A stretch of DNA of 64,000 bases, from the NCBI RefSeq assembly GCF_003597395.2, contig NC_133769.1, forward strand, positions 51,277,043 to 51,341,042, given 5' to 3'. Positions 1 through 11,699 of this stretch are shown here, one piece after another; positions within the stretch are counted from its first letter, which is position 1; every line of letters begins with the position of its first letter. Source of the DNA: Chelonoidis abingdonii. Its lineage: Eukaryota > Chordata > Testudines > Testudinidae. The notes under the pieces are model-generated. The model was not told the origin of the DNA. It made no database searches and worked only from the letters and a program-made list of their open reading frames with translations. A program made the translations under genes and the position numbers.

Positions 1-203
1 GTATTGACCATTGTTCTGGTTATAACGGTGACAATACACAGATCTATGCAAAAGTAAATAGAGCACTGTGTGATTTTCCCTGCCTCAGTTTCTTCACCGT
101 TCCAGAGTATTCTTGGGACTGGGGTCAGAGTCCTCCCTCTGCAGTGATGGCTTTCGGTTCTTAAATGGAAGCCTTCTTGACCTTGGCATGGTACATCTCC
201 TTT

Positions 204-1870
204 TATAGACTCATACGAATCTAGGTCAGAAGAGACCACATCATGACATACTAGTCGACCTCCTGCCACAAGAGAGGCTCACAAAACGCCTACCCATACA
301 TTTATTAACAACCCCTAACCATGACTGAGTTATTGAAATCTCGTCCAAATTGTGGTTAGAACCTCAAGCTGCAGAGAATCCACCAGCAAGCGACCATGCC
401 CCACGCTACAGAGGAAGGCGAAAAACCTCCAGGGCCCTGCCAATCCGCCCTGGAGGAAATTCCTTCCCGGACCCCAAATATGGCGATCAGCTAAACCCTG
501 AGCATGTGTGTGCAAGATCTACCAGCTAGCACCCAAAAAGAATTCTCTGCAGTACCCATCCCCATCCCATCCAACATCCCCTCACAGACCATTTGAGCCA
601 GACTTATCTGCATAATACCAACTTATCAAATTGCCAACAATAAACTATCTTCCATATCATCCGACTTCCAATAATTACTTATCAGCTTAGTTCTTTAAGA
701 GCGCAGTAGTCTACTCTTTTTGCCCCCGTATCTTCCCTCCAGAATGCCTGCTTCCAGACTTCACTCCTCTAAGTGCAGTTAGAAATAACCTTCGTCTAAT
801 TTTCAAGTCTAAACTTCCTATATGATCAGTTGGTACCTACATTGGTCCTTTGTCCTACATTAGTACTAACTATAAAATAATTCTCTCCCTTCCCTAACGT
901 TTCAATGCCGCCCTTTAGTAGTTATTATAAGCAAGCTATCGCCCCGCAGCCTTCTTTTTGGCCACTAAACAAGCAAGTCTCTTTGGTCCTCTCTTTCTCA
1001 TAAGAGCGATTTTTCCATTTCCTCGTGATCATCTAGTAGCCATTTTCTTGAACTGTTCACAGTTTGATTCACCTTCTTTAACACCTGGGATACCAAAGAC
1101 GCCACACAGAATATTCCATCGGTGGGTCTCACCAGCGCTCTAGTACATACGTGGCACTACCCTCCTGTATCATTTTGCTGGACAATCCTCGGCGATAGCC
1201 ATCTAAAACCGCATTTGCTTTTAACAGCCATATGCTGAGCATTCGCAGGCTCATCAGTCATCCTGTCGATCAACCAATACTCTCAAGGCCCTTGCCCCCT
1301 CGTCCTCTTCCAACTGATGCGTTCCCCAATGCTGGTATATCTCTAATTTCTTAATTATTACTCCCTTAAGTGCAATGACTTGCATTTTTATCTATTAATT
1401 TCGCGATCCTTTATTTACTATTTACTCCGTTTACAAGGTGTCCAGAATCTCTGCTGCAATGATATCCCGGGTCCTTCTCCCGTGTTAGCAATACGTCCCC
1501 CAGCTGTTGTGTCATATCCCAACTTTTTAGCACATTCCGCTCTATTGTGTCCCAAGGTCAGTAAAAAACAAAGGATAAATAGTATGGTCCAAATCCAGTA
1601 TCCTCTGAGGGAACTCCTAGTATAACCTCCGTTCCAGGCCTGACAGTTCACCGTTAGGATGACCCGCTGTGAGTCTCCCCTATTAACCAGTTCCTTATCA
1701 CCCTTACAAGTTTCTGTATATTCAGTCCCTTCACCCATTCTTTTCCAATTTAACTACATTCTCCTCATTGCGAACCGTGTTCAAACGCCCTACTGAAATC
1801 GAGGTAAATAGATCTACCGCATTTCTTTATCTAAGTTATCCTCACTTTGTGTATCACTTCTTCATCTGTA
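204..1870 (-). mobile_element. CR1-type LINE, degraded, 3' end at left
   Basis: Read on the minus strand, 1862-1750 encodes a frameshifted reverse-transcriptase segment equivalent to the CR1 motif FSKAFDTV. Positions 1738-1418 continue it with several frameshifts (recognisable pieces: QRVIL, RIANT, the last matching the GGIANT that follows the FADD catalytic box in CR1). The left end (590-204) is the CR1 3' untranslated tail and matches the reverse complement of 8525-8886 almost throughout. No intact frame remains. One-base indels are frequent, which could mean age or low base quality near this contig end. The long minus frame at 1418-1738 is only a chance-open stretch of this LINE. Confidence 0.7.
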
Positions 1871-4800
1871 AGTTCTTTTAAAATGCTAGCATCACCACTC
1901 CAGGTTGTTTGTGTGCTGTAGTAGTTTCTGCTCTCAAATCCTAGTTCCACATAGATTTGAGGGATAGTTAGAGGTGGAACTGGTTTCTTCTTGTCTGCAG
2001 AATACTCGTTGGTTCTCCCTTACTGGTTAAGAACCGGTTTCTGGTCTGATAGTGTTTAATGTGCGCTATTGTTCCTAGGCCGAAAGACAATGCCTGATCA
2101 CCCAGACCAGAGCATTCCAATGCAGTACAGCAATTGTTTCAGTTAGTCACTACTTTCAAAAATTTCAAACGCATGCTCAAGGTTTATACAGAAGGACTTC
2201 TCAATTATTTCACTATAGGCCCTTGATCTGCAAATGTAAGTAATACTCTATTGGAGCAATTCTTTAAGTGAGAGAGGACAGCTTTCGAGCTTACACAATA
2301 CTATTTCTTCAGGTTGGAAAAGGTATACTCCAGTGTAATAGCTCAATGCACTTGGTGGAAGAGACTTTGTTTGCATAAGCAGTATTAAGACAATACTTCT
2401 AAGGACCAATTAATAGAGTGACTCACTAATCCTTTCCTGTTACACAAACTTTGGCCTTAAACAATCCTCTAGACCTCTTGCCAAGCTCATCATCAGAACA
2501 GGCTTCCCACTACCAGGATACACCACTCAAAAGCGGCTCCAGAACCCGCCAGAACAACAATATGCAAAACCTGTAGTCATAGTCCCTCCACTGTTATAAT
2601 GTATCAGCACGCTCCACAACAATCCTTTCAAGATCATGATCACACCATACTTATTTAATCAACAATGGCTGTACCTCATATTGTACTCCAACTAACAACT
2701 ACTGTGGGTTGAAACAACAATCACTATTCTTTCAAGACTCACAACGAAATGATAAAAGATAAATACACCTGTTACGTGGGTGAACACTTTCAGAAAGCAA
2801 CACTTCTATATCTGACTCTCAGTTCCTCATCGTCAAAGGAACTGTACCACACTTTCAAAAGATGACCTGGGACTTAAATTCATAACTCGGTGACACTAAA
2901 ACCATGGACTGAGCAGAGACAGTGGATTTTTATGCTCATTATAATATTTACCACCTACTAAACCCCTCTTCTCTGATAACTGAAGAAGATGTTGTTAGAT
3001 GGCACTTTAACTGACATGGTCCCTTTAGGGATATGTGGCTACATACTTATTATACTATCTGTTTGTATTTTTTAACTTGAGTGCTCAAACCATCTTTTCC
3101 CAGACATGAAGAAGACCTTTGTGCTGGCTCGAAGTAGTTTATTCTCTCGCACAGAAAGTTTGTCCAATAAATATATTGACCTCAACTTTCTATCAAGTTT
3201 AATGTGAGTAGGCCCATTTGTTATGACTCACCAGGGTGTTCAGTTCATCTGGATATAGGTACTCACTAACTGACGTCAAATCCTTTCAGAGTTATGTCTT
3301 TTCATAGAATTTGCCAAGGCTGTACTTGTAAGTCTCTGTGACTTTTATGCAAAAATTGTTCCTTACTTCAGGTCGATCTTGGAGAGTGAAAATTGGCACA
3401 TCTTACTGAGCGGCTATCTAGAGCTAATTTTTCTTTTTTCAGCAGTTTGTGTAAGTACTTATGTAATTTTAAAACTCCCACTCCACCTTCCTTAAGGGAT
3501 TGTACTGCTTGCTTAATCTATGAGTGAGAGTATGCAGAGGCTACTAAAAAAAAAAGAGATTACTTATTATTGCTGCACTCCGAGGAATATCACCCTCTTG
3601 CTTGCCACTGCCCTGCTTAACTTCCGACCTCTTTTGAGTCCTCAATATAAGAATTATTGGAAATTTTAAGGAAAGAATCTGGAGGGTATTTGATGTACCC
3701 TTTTATTTTATACCCTACAGCATTGTATCACTTGAAGGACTGGAGGAGTATGGGGCATTTCAGAAGCTGTTAATTGGCTACATTGGGTGTGCTTTGTTCA
3801 CTAGAACCGAAAACAAACTAAACATATAAGAACACCACATCCTAGACACCCATGGCAACCTCTTCTCCTCTCTCTCCTGCCAATTTCAAGTTCGGGCTCC
3901 ATAGCATCAGAGGCGTTGAACGCATATCAAAAACAGTGGAAGATTTGTTTTTAACAAGGGTTGAAATTTATGTTTTTTCCCTATCTTGTTTTTATAACTG
4001 TTCTGAATCATTTTTGCTGAAACATTAGAAAAAAAACCACACCAGAAAACCCAAACAAACAAACAACAGCTTGATGCAACATCAGTCATGGAAAAAACAT
4101 GTAGACCCAATTATTAAATGTATTGGCAAAGTTTATAAGCAACTGAAAACCATGTGATCGTCTGGCATTCTTAACTATGGTCATCACTACTTGTGTTGCT
4201 ATAATAATTTAATTTCAAAGTATTTTTAATAAAATTATGTACATTATATCGATGCCTGCATTAGTTTAGAATATTGCAGAAATAAAAGCTTAGTTCTTTT
4301 AGTTCAATTTAGTTTGGAAACTCTACTGCAACATAGGGGAATTATCACCATAGTGAATGTGGGTATTCCTTGCCTATGGTAATAACTGTGCCCCAATTCA
4401 TACAGCCCGCTTAAGCTTGTACTTATGTCAGATTGACAAGCCACATGTTAAGTAGCACATGCTTAACTTGCTTCCTGAATATAGATGGTCTGAAACAAGT
4501 CTTCAGTAAGGAGTGTAGTTTGCATTCCTCTAGTTTTGAGATTATTGGTTGCTATGTTCAGAAACTGCTGTGAATAAGCATCAAACTGTTTTAAATTAGC
4601 TTTTTTTGTGTTCTCTTGTTGGGTGGCAGGAATTAATTCCTTGTAAATTGATACAATATGTGATAAAATATTTAATTTGTTACAAAATTATTAGGCATTT
4701 TTTATTCAAGTGGTTACTTCCTCCTCTCAATTATTATGCCCACAAATAGATTGGAAAGTAAATTCAGTATATATATTGAAGAGTTATTTCATTCTGGAGG

Positions 4801-5633
4801 AGTAGAAAGAGGCTAAGATTCATACTTACAGAATCTGGTAGATGTCCTATAGGGACTTTTAAAATCACATAAATTGTTAAATATGCTGTTAAAGGTAAAC
4901 TGCCAAAATAAAATGGTATTCAAAAATGGAATAATTTCAAGTGCCCATCTAAGTAAAACAATTGTATTGCTAAAAGGATTTATCCAAATGTATTTTTAAT
5001 TGGTCTATTTTTTTCCACAGATGTTCTAGTTTTAAGAATCTATTTTTCTAGATGTTAGGATAAATTGACACAATAAGTCCCCAATTAACTGTAAAGGAGA
5101 GTTATAAAAAGTTATCAAAATCTGCTGCTATATAAGTAGATGTTCCCTGGTACACTCTTAATACTGAATATTCTAGCTACATGTGATGTCTACATTATTT
5201 CATGTTATTTAACATGAGAGCACTTGGCAGCCTCAAGTACAAAGAGATAATAGATGCAGGCAGGCTGCTGACAGTTGACAAGCATTCCCTAGTGGAGCTG
5301 AATGACCCGCTGGTTTGCATCTTTCTGATTACAAATTTTGTAAGGGGGGCTTGGATATGTTGTAATTATACTGACATCTGCAAGGAGGCATAATTTGTCA
5401 ACTCAAGAATCTTATTATTCTATTGATAACTAACTTTAGTCTTATAGCATTATAGTTACCCCTGCATTTACAGTATAAATTATTGGACCTCTCGTAGTTA
5501 ATAATTCAGCCACCCACACTACGTGAGGATCCTCAAGTGAGCTGATCCTACTTCCATTTAATCCTCTAGTTGGTTTACATTTCTCATTGATGTAAGGAGT
5601 TATGAAATGTGCTTTGAATAAACAACTGTTAGG
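1871..5633. other. AT-rich intergenic stretch
   Basis: No gene or dated mobile element was recognised. There are short A-runs (for example around 3545-3556) and an AAAC-rich patch near 4050. The few open frames here are short, AT-biased and lack motifs. Confidence 0.5.
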
Positions 5634-6218
5634 TCAGCAGCAAAGATCCTGTGGCACCTATAGGAAGTAACAGACATTTTGGACATGAGCTATAATAATC
5701 GGGGGCAGGTATATATATGCAGCAAGCTAAGTTATGATGGTAGTTCGAATCGACGGCGAGGATGACGGCTGTCGTTGTTCTTAGCGTTGTAGAGTGGCTG
5801 TGAAAAACCAGGGTGAGGAGAAAAATTTGTGTCCGTTTATTACTTTTCGTTGGCGACTGTCCAGTTTGGCCAATGTCATAGCAGAAGCATTGCTGGGAAT
5901 ATGATGATATATTACATTTGCGTTGACACCTGATTGGAACTAACCTCTTATCTCTAGCTTTGTTGTGCCTGTTTTGCTACATTGATGACATCTTCATCAT
6001 CTGGACCCATGGGAAGGAGATTCTGGAAAAATTCCACCACAATTTCAACAGCTTCCACCCCACCCTCAACCTCAGCCTGGACCAATCCTGCCCCTGGAAA
6101 TTTCCACTACATGCATTTGACGAAGTGGGTATTCACCCACAAAAGCTCATCGTCCAAAATATCTGTTAGTCTATAAGGTGCCACAGGATTCTTTGCTGCT
6201 TTTACAGCTATTTGGTAG
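5634..6218. mobile_element. Penelope-like element, rearranged (two opposed 3' ends)
   Basis: Both edges carry the same terminal repeat in opposite orientation: 5634-5700 reads AGCAGCAAAGATCCTGTGGC, and 6120-6218 is its reverse-complement partner ending CAGGATTCTTTGCTGC. Inside, the plus strand at 5960-6110 encodes a reverse-transcriptase palm with CYIDDIFIIW followed by FNSFHPTLNLSL, the Penelope form of the YxDD box. The minus strand at about 5915-5835 encodes a frameshifted GIY-YIG-type endonuclease segment (NVIY..., then a broken YIGQTGQ equivalent). RT followed by GIY-YIG is the known Penelope domain order. The two parts here lie on opposite strands, so this is a head-to-head rearranged, dead copy. 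Confidence 0.65.
5959..6169 (+). pseudogene. Penelope-like reverse transcriptase fragment (YIDD box)
   Basis: A 69-residue open stretch begins MLCLFCYIDDIFIIWTHGKE and continues with a helix-like EILEKFHHNF segment and HPTLNLSL. YIDD carries two of the three catalytic aspartates of the RT palm (motif C). The following HP.L.L is typical of Penelope-like and related reverse transcriptases. The frame runs straight into the terminal repeat at about 6115, losing the rest of the palm, the thumb and the endonuclease. It is a remnant with no plausible function. Confidence 0.6.
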
Positions 6219-8445
6219 CGTAGCTTCTATACCATTTCTTCATATGACAAATGTATCTGATTAATTTTAAATGACAGAATATTACCAAAAATAAATAAAT
6301 GAATAAATAAATAAGCTTAAAAACCATTTTAAAGCAATTTGATTGGTGTAGAGTATTATTTCAGTTTCAATGCTGGAGGACCCAAATAAAGTGAGCTGTG
6401 GGAAGTAGAGGAAGGCTGGGATTGGGCATATAGCAAATGGAAGGATTGTAATTATGGAGAGAACTCTCTCTCCCCTCCACTCCCTCTTGCAACTATAATA
6501 ACCATTATTCTGCAACTATCTTGTTTATGCTCTATATCCTATCCCCTATTTCTTCCAAAATTTGCATAAATGCTTTTTAAAGAAAATTATCTGTTTAATC
6601 AAAACATTCAAATGCTGTTTTTATATTACCAAGAATTTAGTTTCTGACTCCTGGTCTGCATTTCATTTTATGAGGCAGAGCAGACTACTATATTGGACCT
6701 TTGCCCATGTTATTGGAAGGGCTGCCCAAGCAACAGCTCCACCTTTTCAATATGTCTGATCTGTTCTATGACCACCTATCAGAGGATCAGGGACCAGAGC
6801 ACCAATAATAAGGGCTGTAGATAAACGAACTGCAATGCTGGGCAACTCAAGTCTGCGGAAGCTGCACTAGCAGCATTCCCGCCTCACAGAGAAGAGCCAG
6901 AAGATGAGCAGGGAAGGAGGAAATTGTAGGCAGATTAAGAGGGACTGAAAGGCAAGACAAAGCAAAGTAGAGATGGGAGAATTTTATTATTTCTATTTTA
7001 ATTATTCAGACGACTTTAAATAAATAAAGGATGTTAAAATTATTTTATTTTATCTTTTTCACATCTCCTTAGTTTCCAATACTTGTAATCTTCCTAAGGT
7101 GAAAATTCGCATTAATTTCACACTTCCAAGTCTTGCTCCAGTACGACACACCTTACTAAATCTGGCTATAAGTAAGATTACCACTGTATATGTAAGAGGA
7201 CCTGATAACTTTTTCAGATTATGGGTGCATGTTGCTTGAGGAACTGTGAAGGAGTTAGTGTAAAGATCTATTGCAAAGCCTTTTCCCAGACAAAAATCTT
7301 TCTTAAGACAGACTCAGGGATACAAAGATGCACAGTGATAACTTCCACTGAAGAATTTACCAATTGTATTATGGACTTTTGAGGGAGGGGCAAATGGTAT
7401 TTTATATGAACATTGTAATTACACACCAAAAAGCCAGGATATGCTAAATAGTGAAACTATATAAAACTGGAAATATGGAAGTCTACTTTAGAATCACTCA
7501 AAGCCTAAAACCTGCACCCCTGTCATCACCATCCAGTATACCTAATACATAATGAAACTTCTACGAGAGACTCAGTCTTACCATTCAGACCTCCAATCCA
7601 TGGCAGACTGGCCCCAAATCTTCTACTATCACTGACGACGTTCTTTGGAAATTCAAGCAAAATGAACATTGTCCATTAATTCAGACTACTAATATAAATT
7701 ATATATTTACAATATTTTCACGCATCACATTCGGGGTTTAAAATGTATTTAATGACAAATCATGCTTGACCAAAGGCTATTTTATATAGTTCAACTAGTA
7801 AAACATGGATTTTATTGATTAGAATTTACAGGTGACAGAATGCAGTAAAAAAGTTGGTAGGATCTGTAATTTTTTCCACCCACATTATTTCCTCTTCCTC
7901 CCAATAAGGTCAGGGAAGAGGGATTTTTAGTGGGTTATGTCAAGGATTTTTCATAGACATGTATAAAACTATGTTATGTAACTTATCCCAGCAAAATCCG
8001 GACAGAGAAAATATACATTGTATGCTACAAATTGGGTAAAGATCATTAGGTTCCAGAAAATTTTTTAGCTCTATCTTCAATATTTAAAGTCCATTATGAT
8101 GTTAATCAAGACCGAGAAGTGATTTTACAGTCACTTATCAAAACTGTTATCTAGACAATTCCTATCTCCTACCAGACTTGGTCAGAAACATATAAATGAA
8201 AATTTCAGAGGTCAGCCAATTTGAGTCATTTTTGTGAACAAGTGATAGTTTAGTTTAAATATTGGAAGTATTTTGTCAGCCTCAAATAATTTAGAAATCA
8301 CTCAGATTTTACTCTAACTTCCCAAAAAATTAACACTCACCCACTCAAGAGACACCCCCACCTACACATACACCCTTGCACAGGAACCAAGCATGGACAT
8401 TTTTAAGGTCCAAAGGAGAATATTAAGGGATAACAAGAAAGTTTA
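6219..8445. other. Intergenic, with a short (AAAT)n microsatellite
   Basis: A tetranucleotide AAAT/AATA run lies at about 6288-6315. The rest is AT-rich single-copy-looking sequence. Frames at 6282-6515 and 6562-6759 have no recognisable motif. Confidence 0.5.
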
Positions 8446-8524
8446 GTTTAGACTAAGGGTCTCAAACTCAATTAGCCTTAGGGCCAGTGCCAATCCTCAA
8501 ATCCTCCCAGCAGACCAATAATGG

Positions 8525-8886
8525 TCTGTGAGGTGATGTTCGATGGGATGGGATTTGAATTACTGCAGAGAATTCTTTCCTGGGTGCTGGCTGGTGAGTC
8601 TTGCCCACATGCTCAGGGTTTAGCTGATCGCCATATTTGGGGTCGGGAAGGAATTTTCCTCCAGGGCGGATTGGCAGGGGCCCTGGAGGTTTTTCGCCTT
8701 CCTCTGCAGCGTGGGGCATGGGTCACTTGCTGGTGGATTCTCTGCAGCTTGAGGTCTTCAAACCACAATTTTGAGGACTTCAATAACTCAGTCATGGGTT
8801 AGGGGTTGTTATAAAAGTGGATGGGTAGGGTTCTGTGGCCTGCTTTGTGCAGGAGGTCAGACTAGATGATCATATTGGTCCCTTCT
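8525..8886 (+). mobile_element. CR1-type LINE 3' end nested in hAT
   Basis: This stretch ends with GAGGTCAGACTAGATGATCA, then a ...CTTCTGACCT tail and repeated GAGTCTATGA units, the CR1 3' terminus. It is near-identical in reverse complement to 204-590, so both belong to one CR1 subfamily. It is 5'-truncated and non-coding. The open frames across it are incidental. Confidence 0.75.
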
Positions 8887-9001
8887 GACCTACGAGTCTA
8901 TGAGTCTATGAATCACTGAAGATGGTGTTCAGAAAATAAAACGTTTAGATTATATTTTTTCCCCAAATTTCTTAAAGTTAATAAAACTATCATACAATTC
9001 T

Positions 9002-9190
9002 TCACTTGCCAGACATCTGGCAATGCTTCAGTTCTGTTAGTTTGTTGATGTTTGGCCTCAGTGACTGAGCAGTTGAAACCTTCAGGATTGCAGCAAGGTG
9101 TGCACCAGATAGTTGTGTTCGGTATTTTGACTTGTTTATATTCATTGTGGAAAAAAGTGATGCTGCCTCATGGCTGACTCTGCCCAGCAA
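9002..9190 (-). pseudogene. hAT transposase C-terminal (dimerisation) fragment
   Basis: A 62-residue open stretch contains SLFSTMNINKSKYRTQLSGA and HLAAILKVSTAQSLRPNI. This matches the hATC dimerisation signature (FSxMNxIKxKYRxxL..xHL) found at the C-terminus of Charlie-type transposases. The upstream zinc-finger and DDE domains are missing. It lies inside the element bounded by GTTTAGAC duplications, and its orientation agrees with a minus-strand transposase. It is a degraded fragment. Confidence 0.6.
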
Positions 9191-9405
9191 CTAATGATGC
9201 TTCCTCCACGGCTGACTCTGCCCGGCAACTAGTGATGGTATCTCTGTCCCTCTCCCCCAGCCAATGGGAACTGCAGGTGGTGGCGCCTGCAGCAAACATT
9301 GCGGACAGCATGTCTGCATGCGTCTCTCCTCTGCAGGCCACAGTGGAGAGGTTCTCAGGCTGCAGATGGTCCATGGGCTGGGACTTTGAGACCCCTGGTT
9401 TAGAC

Positions 9406-9805
9406 TGTTTTGCAACCTGACCTATAGTGCCTATTATCAAGCAAACAATGAAATACTGCCACATACAGTCCTCCCAGAGAGTAATTTTGCAGCTTATGTG
9501 GAATGCCACATCTAACACATTTGCAAGTTGAGTAACACTACCAGTCAGAGAGAACAGCTCAAATTTTTCTGTTGTAGCAATGCACATTCTGAGTTGAGTT
9601 AAAAGTAGTCCCAGTATTGGCTAACAGGCAGGCTAGAGTTAAAGATCTATTCAAATATTATAGCTTTTTAATTTTTTTTTAAATCCCATTATAGTCTTAA
9701 CACCTTTTAAGGCTATATTTTCCTGAATGTGAAAATAACTTCTCTTTTTTAGTAATTATATTGATACTAATTTTAAAGATATACATTATCAGGTTAAGAA
9801 TTATT
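9406..9805. other. Short intergenic stretch
   Basis: AT-rich spacer between the hAT element and the Penelope-like palindrome. Nothing recognised. Confidence 0.5.
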
Positions 9806-9816
9806 CTTTAAAACTA

Positions 9817-10030
9817 GTATCAGAGGGGTAGCCATGTTAGTCTGGATCTGTAAAAGCAGGAAAGGATCCTGTGGCACCTTATAGACTAACAGACGTTTTG
9901 GAGCATGAGCTTTCGTGGGTGAATACCCACTTTCTCAGATGCATCTGACGAAGTGGGTATTCACTCACGAAAGCTCATGCTCCAAAACGTCTGTTAGTCT
10001 ATAAGGTGCCACAGGATCCTTTGCTGCTTC
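9817..10030. mobile_element. Penelope-like terminal repeat, palindromic insertion
   Basis: The left half (9817-9938) and right half (9939-10030) are inverted copies of the same terminal repeat: ...CACCTTATAGACTAACAGAC... against ...GTCTGTTAGTCTATAAGGTG... An exact 11-bp target duplication CTTTAAAACTA flanks it at 9806-9816 and 10031-10041. The insertion is therefore a complete transposition event of a hairpin-like unit. It is non-coding. Its link to Penelope-like elements comes from the copy at 5634-6218. Confidence 0.75.
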
Positions 10031-10041
10031 CTTTAAAACTA

Positions 10042-10870
10042 AAATCTCTACTAATATTTTTTTGAAGCAAATTCACTTATTAAACCTGAAAGAGCCTTTT
10101 ATATCTAATTCACTTTTCACAATTTATGTTGAATACTTTTTGCAACTCAGTTGACTTAGCAAATTAAAATGGAATAGTCTGTTTCCCTTTTGTGTATAGG
10201 CTGTTTCCAATCAATTTTACATTTGACTTCTCATGTATTAGCACAGTGCTGCAGTGTTTGGGTTGCAAACACTAGAGGGGAATGGTAATTTGTTTTTGTT
10301 GTTTTTTAATTTATTAGATTTTATTATTTTATGCAAGCATTTTTATGGGACTTGGCCTTTAAAAAAGTTTATTTTTACAATAAGCTAAAGTTTGAGCTAA
10401 ATTTGATATGAGAGTATCTCTAATGACAGTCAGATTTATTTTAAAAGTATTACTTGCACTGCAGATGACTACAGACATCATCACACTTTTACAAGCAAAT
10501 AGATTAGTTGTCTATGGTCTCAGACAAATAGATATTTCAAGTCCGGTTGCTATCTGAAAAATACAAAAACAACAGCCTGCTCTCACTTGCCTACATATAT
10601 CCACATAAATAGTGATCAACACTGGGCTACACCTCATATTTTGCTACTCTAAGCGGGCTGTTTCTAAAGTTAGTTTTATATAATGTCAAACACACATAAG
10701 ACAACCTGCATCTTAATTGGAAATCACAAAAAACACACCACCAGTACAGCCTTAATGAACATCAGCCGCCAAAGACACAAAGGAAACCTGGGCACCCATA
10801 GACTTTCCTAAGAGACCAGAGAACATCCAGTTTTCATAGATTGCAAGCTCTTCAGGGTAGGCACCTTGTC
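10042..10870. other. Intergenic stretch
   Basis: AT-rich with no recognised gene. Around 10835-10880 there is a weak match to a dispersed reptile repeat (ATTGCAAGCTCTTCAGGG), a related piece of which occurs near 40475. Confidence 0.4.
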
Positions 10871-11040
10871 TTCCTGTATGTGTAGGCAGTGCATCAGATA
10901 TTGCGGACACTACCAGAATACAAAATAAATAATGTTCAGAGACCGTCTTTCCTCTAGACAGTTAGAATACAGATTCATATAATCACTCACTGACTTGCAG
11001 TGTGAGCTTGCAATCAAAGCTGTATATAGCCCTACTCAAT
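10871..11040 (+). repeat. Dispersed repeat unit, copy 1 (partner at 15512)
   Basis: Shares a long ungapped-looking match with 15512-15665, including CAGTGCxTCA, ACTACCAGAATxCAAAATAA, ATAATGTTCAGAGA and CTxxACAGTTAGAAT. Both copies have the same orientation and flank the LINE cluster between them. The family is not identified. Confidence 0.6.
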
Positions 11041-11058
11041 CTGCCTTGATACCACTAA

Positions 11059-11355
11059 TAGAATCATAGAATATCAGGGTTGGAAGGGACATAGAATATC
11101 AGGGATGGAGGTCATCTAGTCCAACTCCCTGCTCAAAGCAGGACCAACACCAACTAAATCATCCCAGACAGGGCTTTGTCAAGCCTGCCCTTAAAAATCT
11201 CTAAGGGAAGAGATTCCACCACCTCCCTAGGTAACCCATTCCAGCGCTTCCCCACCCTCCGAGTCAAAATTTTTTTCCTAATATCCAACCTAAACCTCCT
11301 CCACTGCAACTTGAGGCCATTACTGCTTGTTCTGTCATCTGCTACCACTGAGAAC
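11059..11355 (-). mobile_element. CR1 LINE 3' end, inverted, stops at assembly gap
   Basis: Begins with the CR1 tail (ATAGAATCATAGAATATCAGGG) and reads on the minus strand through RT C-terminal coding: RLDIRKK, then [18 protein letters not shown], then [10 protein letters not shown]. It is cut off by the N run after a point equivalent to VVADDRT. A 20-bp ATAGAATATCAGGG segment is locally duplicated at 11071-11105. Its internal break meets the break of the plus-strand CR1 that ends near 14262. Confidence 0.85.
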
Positions 11356-11459
11356 NNNNNNNNNNNNNNNNNNNNNNNNNNNNNNNNNNNNNNNNNNNNN
11401 NNNNNNNNNNNNNNNNNNNNNNNNNNNNNNNNNNNNNNNNNNNNNNNNNNNNNNNNNNN
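11356..11459. other. Assembly gap (104 N)
   Basis: A run of 104 N. It lies exactly where the minus-strand CR1 fragment stops, so the sequence on either side should not be assumed contiguous or correctly oriented. Confidence 0.99.
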
Positions 11460-11699
11460 AGGGTTCTCTCTTGAGCAGATATGTGAGAAGCTTGTCAATA
11501 TGAAGCTTCTTCCTGTTTGAAAACTTCAAGCTGGCTGGATGGCCAATTTAGGACACAAGAGTTTAGACTGTTTTTCAATTTGCCTGATCAGACCTCTCAG
11601 TCCCCTCAGTACATGCGGATTAGAAATTGCAATGCCAATATTATGAATAGTGAAAGATTGGAAAGCATAAGCTATAATACTGGCAAGGTCAACCAGCTT

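Larger units (their letters stand above)
8454..9397 (-). mobile_element. hAT (Charlie-like) DNA transposon remnant with nested CR1
   Basis: The ends are inverted repeats, AGGGTCTCAAACTCAA at left and TTGAGACCCCTG at right, of the Charlie type. An exact 8-bp target duplication GTTTAGAC flanks it at 8446-8453 and 9398-9405, as expected for hAT. The minus strand at 9160-9005 encodes part of the C-terminal dimerisation region (FSTMNINKSKYR, then HLAAIL). A CR1 3' end (8525-8886) is inserted inside. A short imperfect tandem repeat of about 38 bp lies at 9172-9237. The transposase is dead. Confidence 0.75.

Noticed and set aside
1418..1738. 106-codon minus frame with a hydrophobic segment, resembling a retroviral envelope start
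   Set aside because: It lies in register with CR1 reverse transcriptase around it, and its pieces match the CR1 RT core after frameshifts.
9168..9587. 139-codon minus frame
   Set aside because: It straddles the edge of the hAT element and its target duplication, so it cannot be one ancestral gene.
9817..10030. tRNA-derived SINE
   Set aside because: No A/B box pair of a tRNA promoter is evident, and the copy at 5634-6218 links the sequence to a Penelope-like element.
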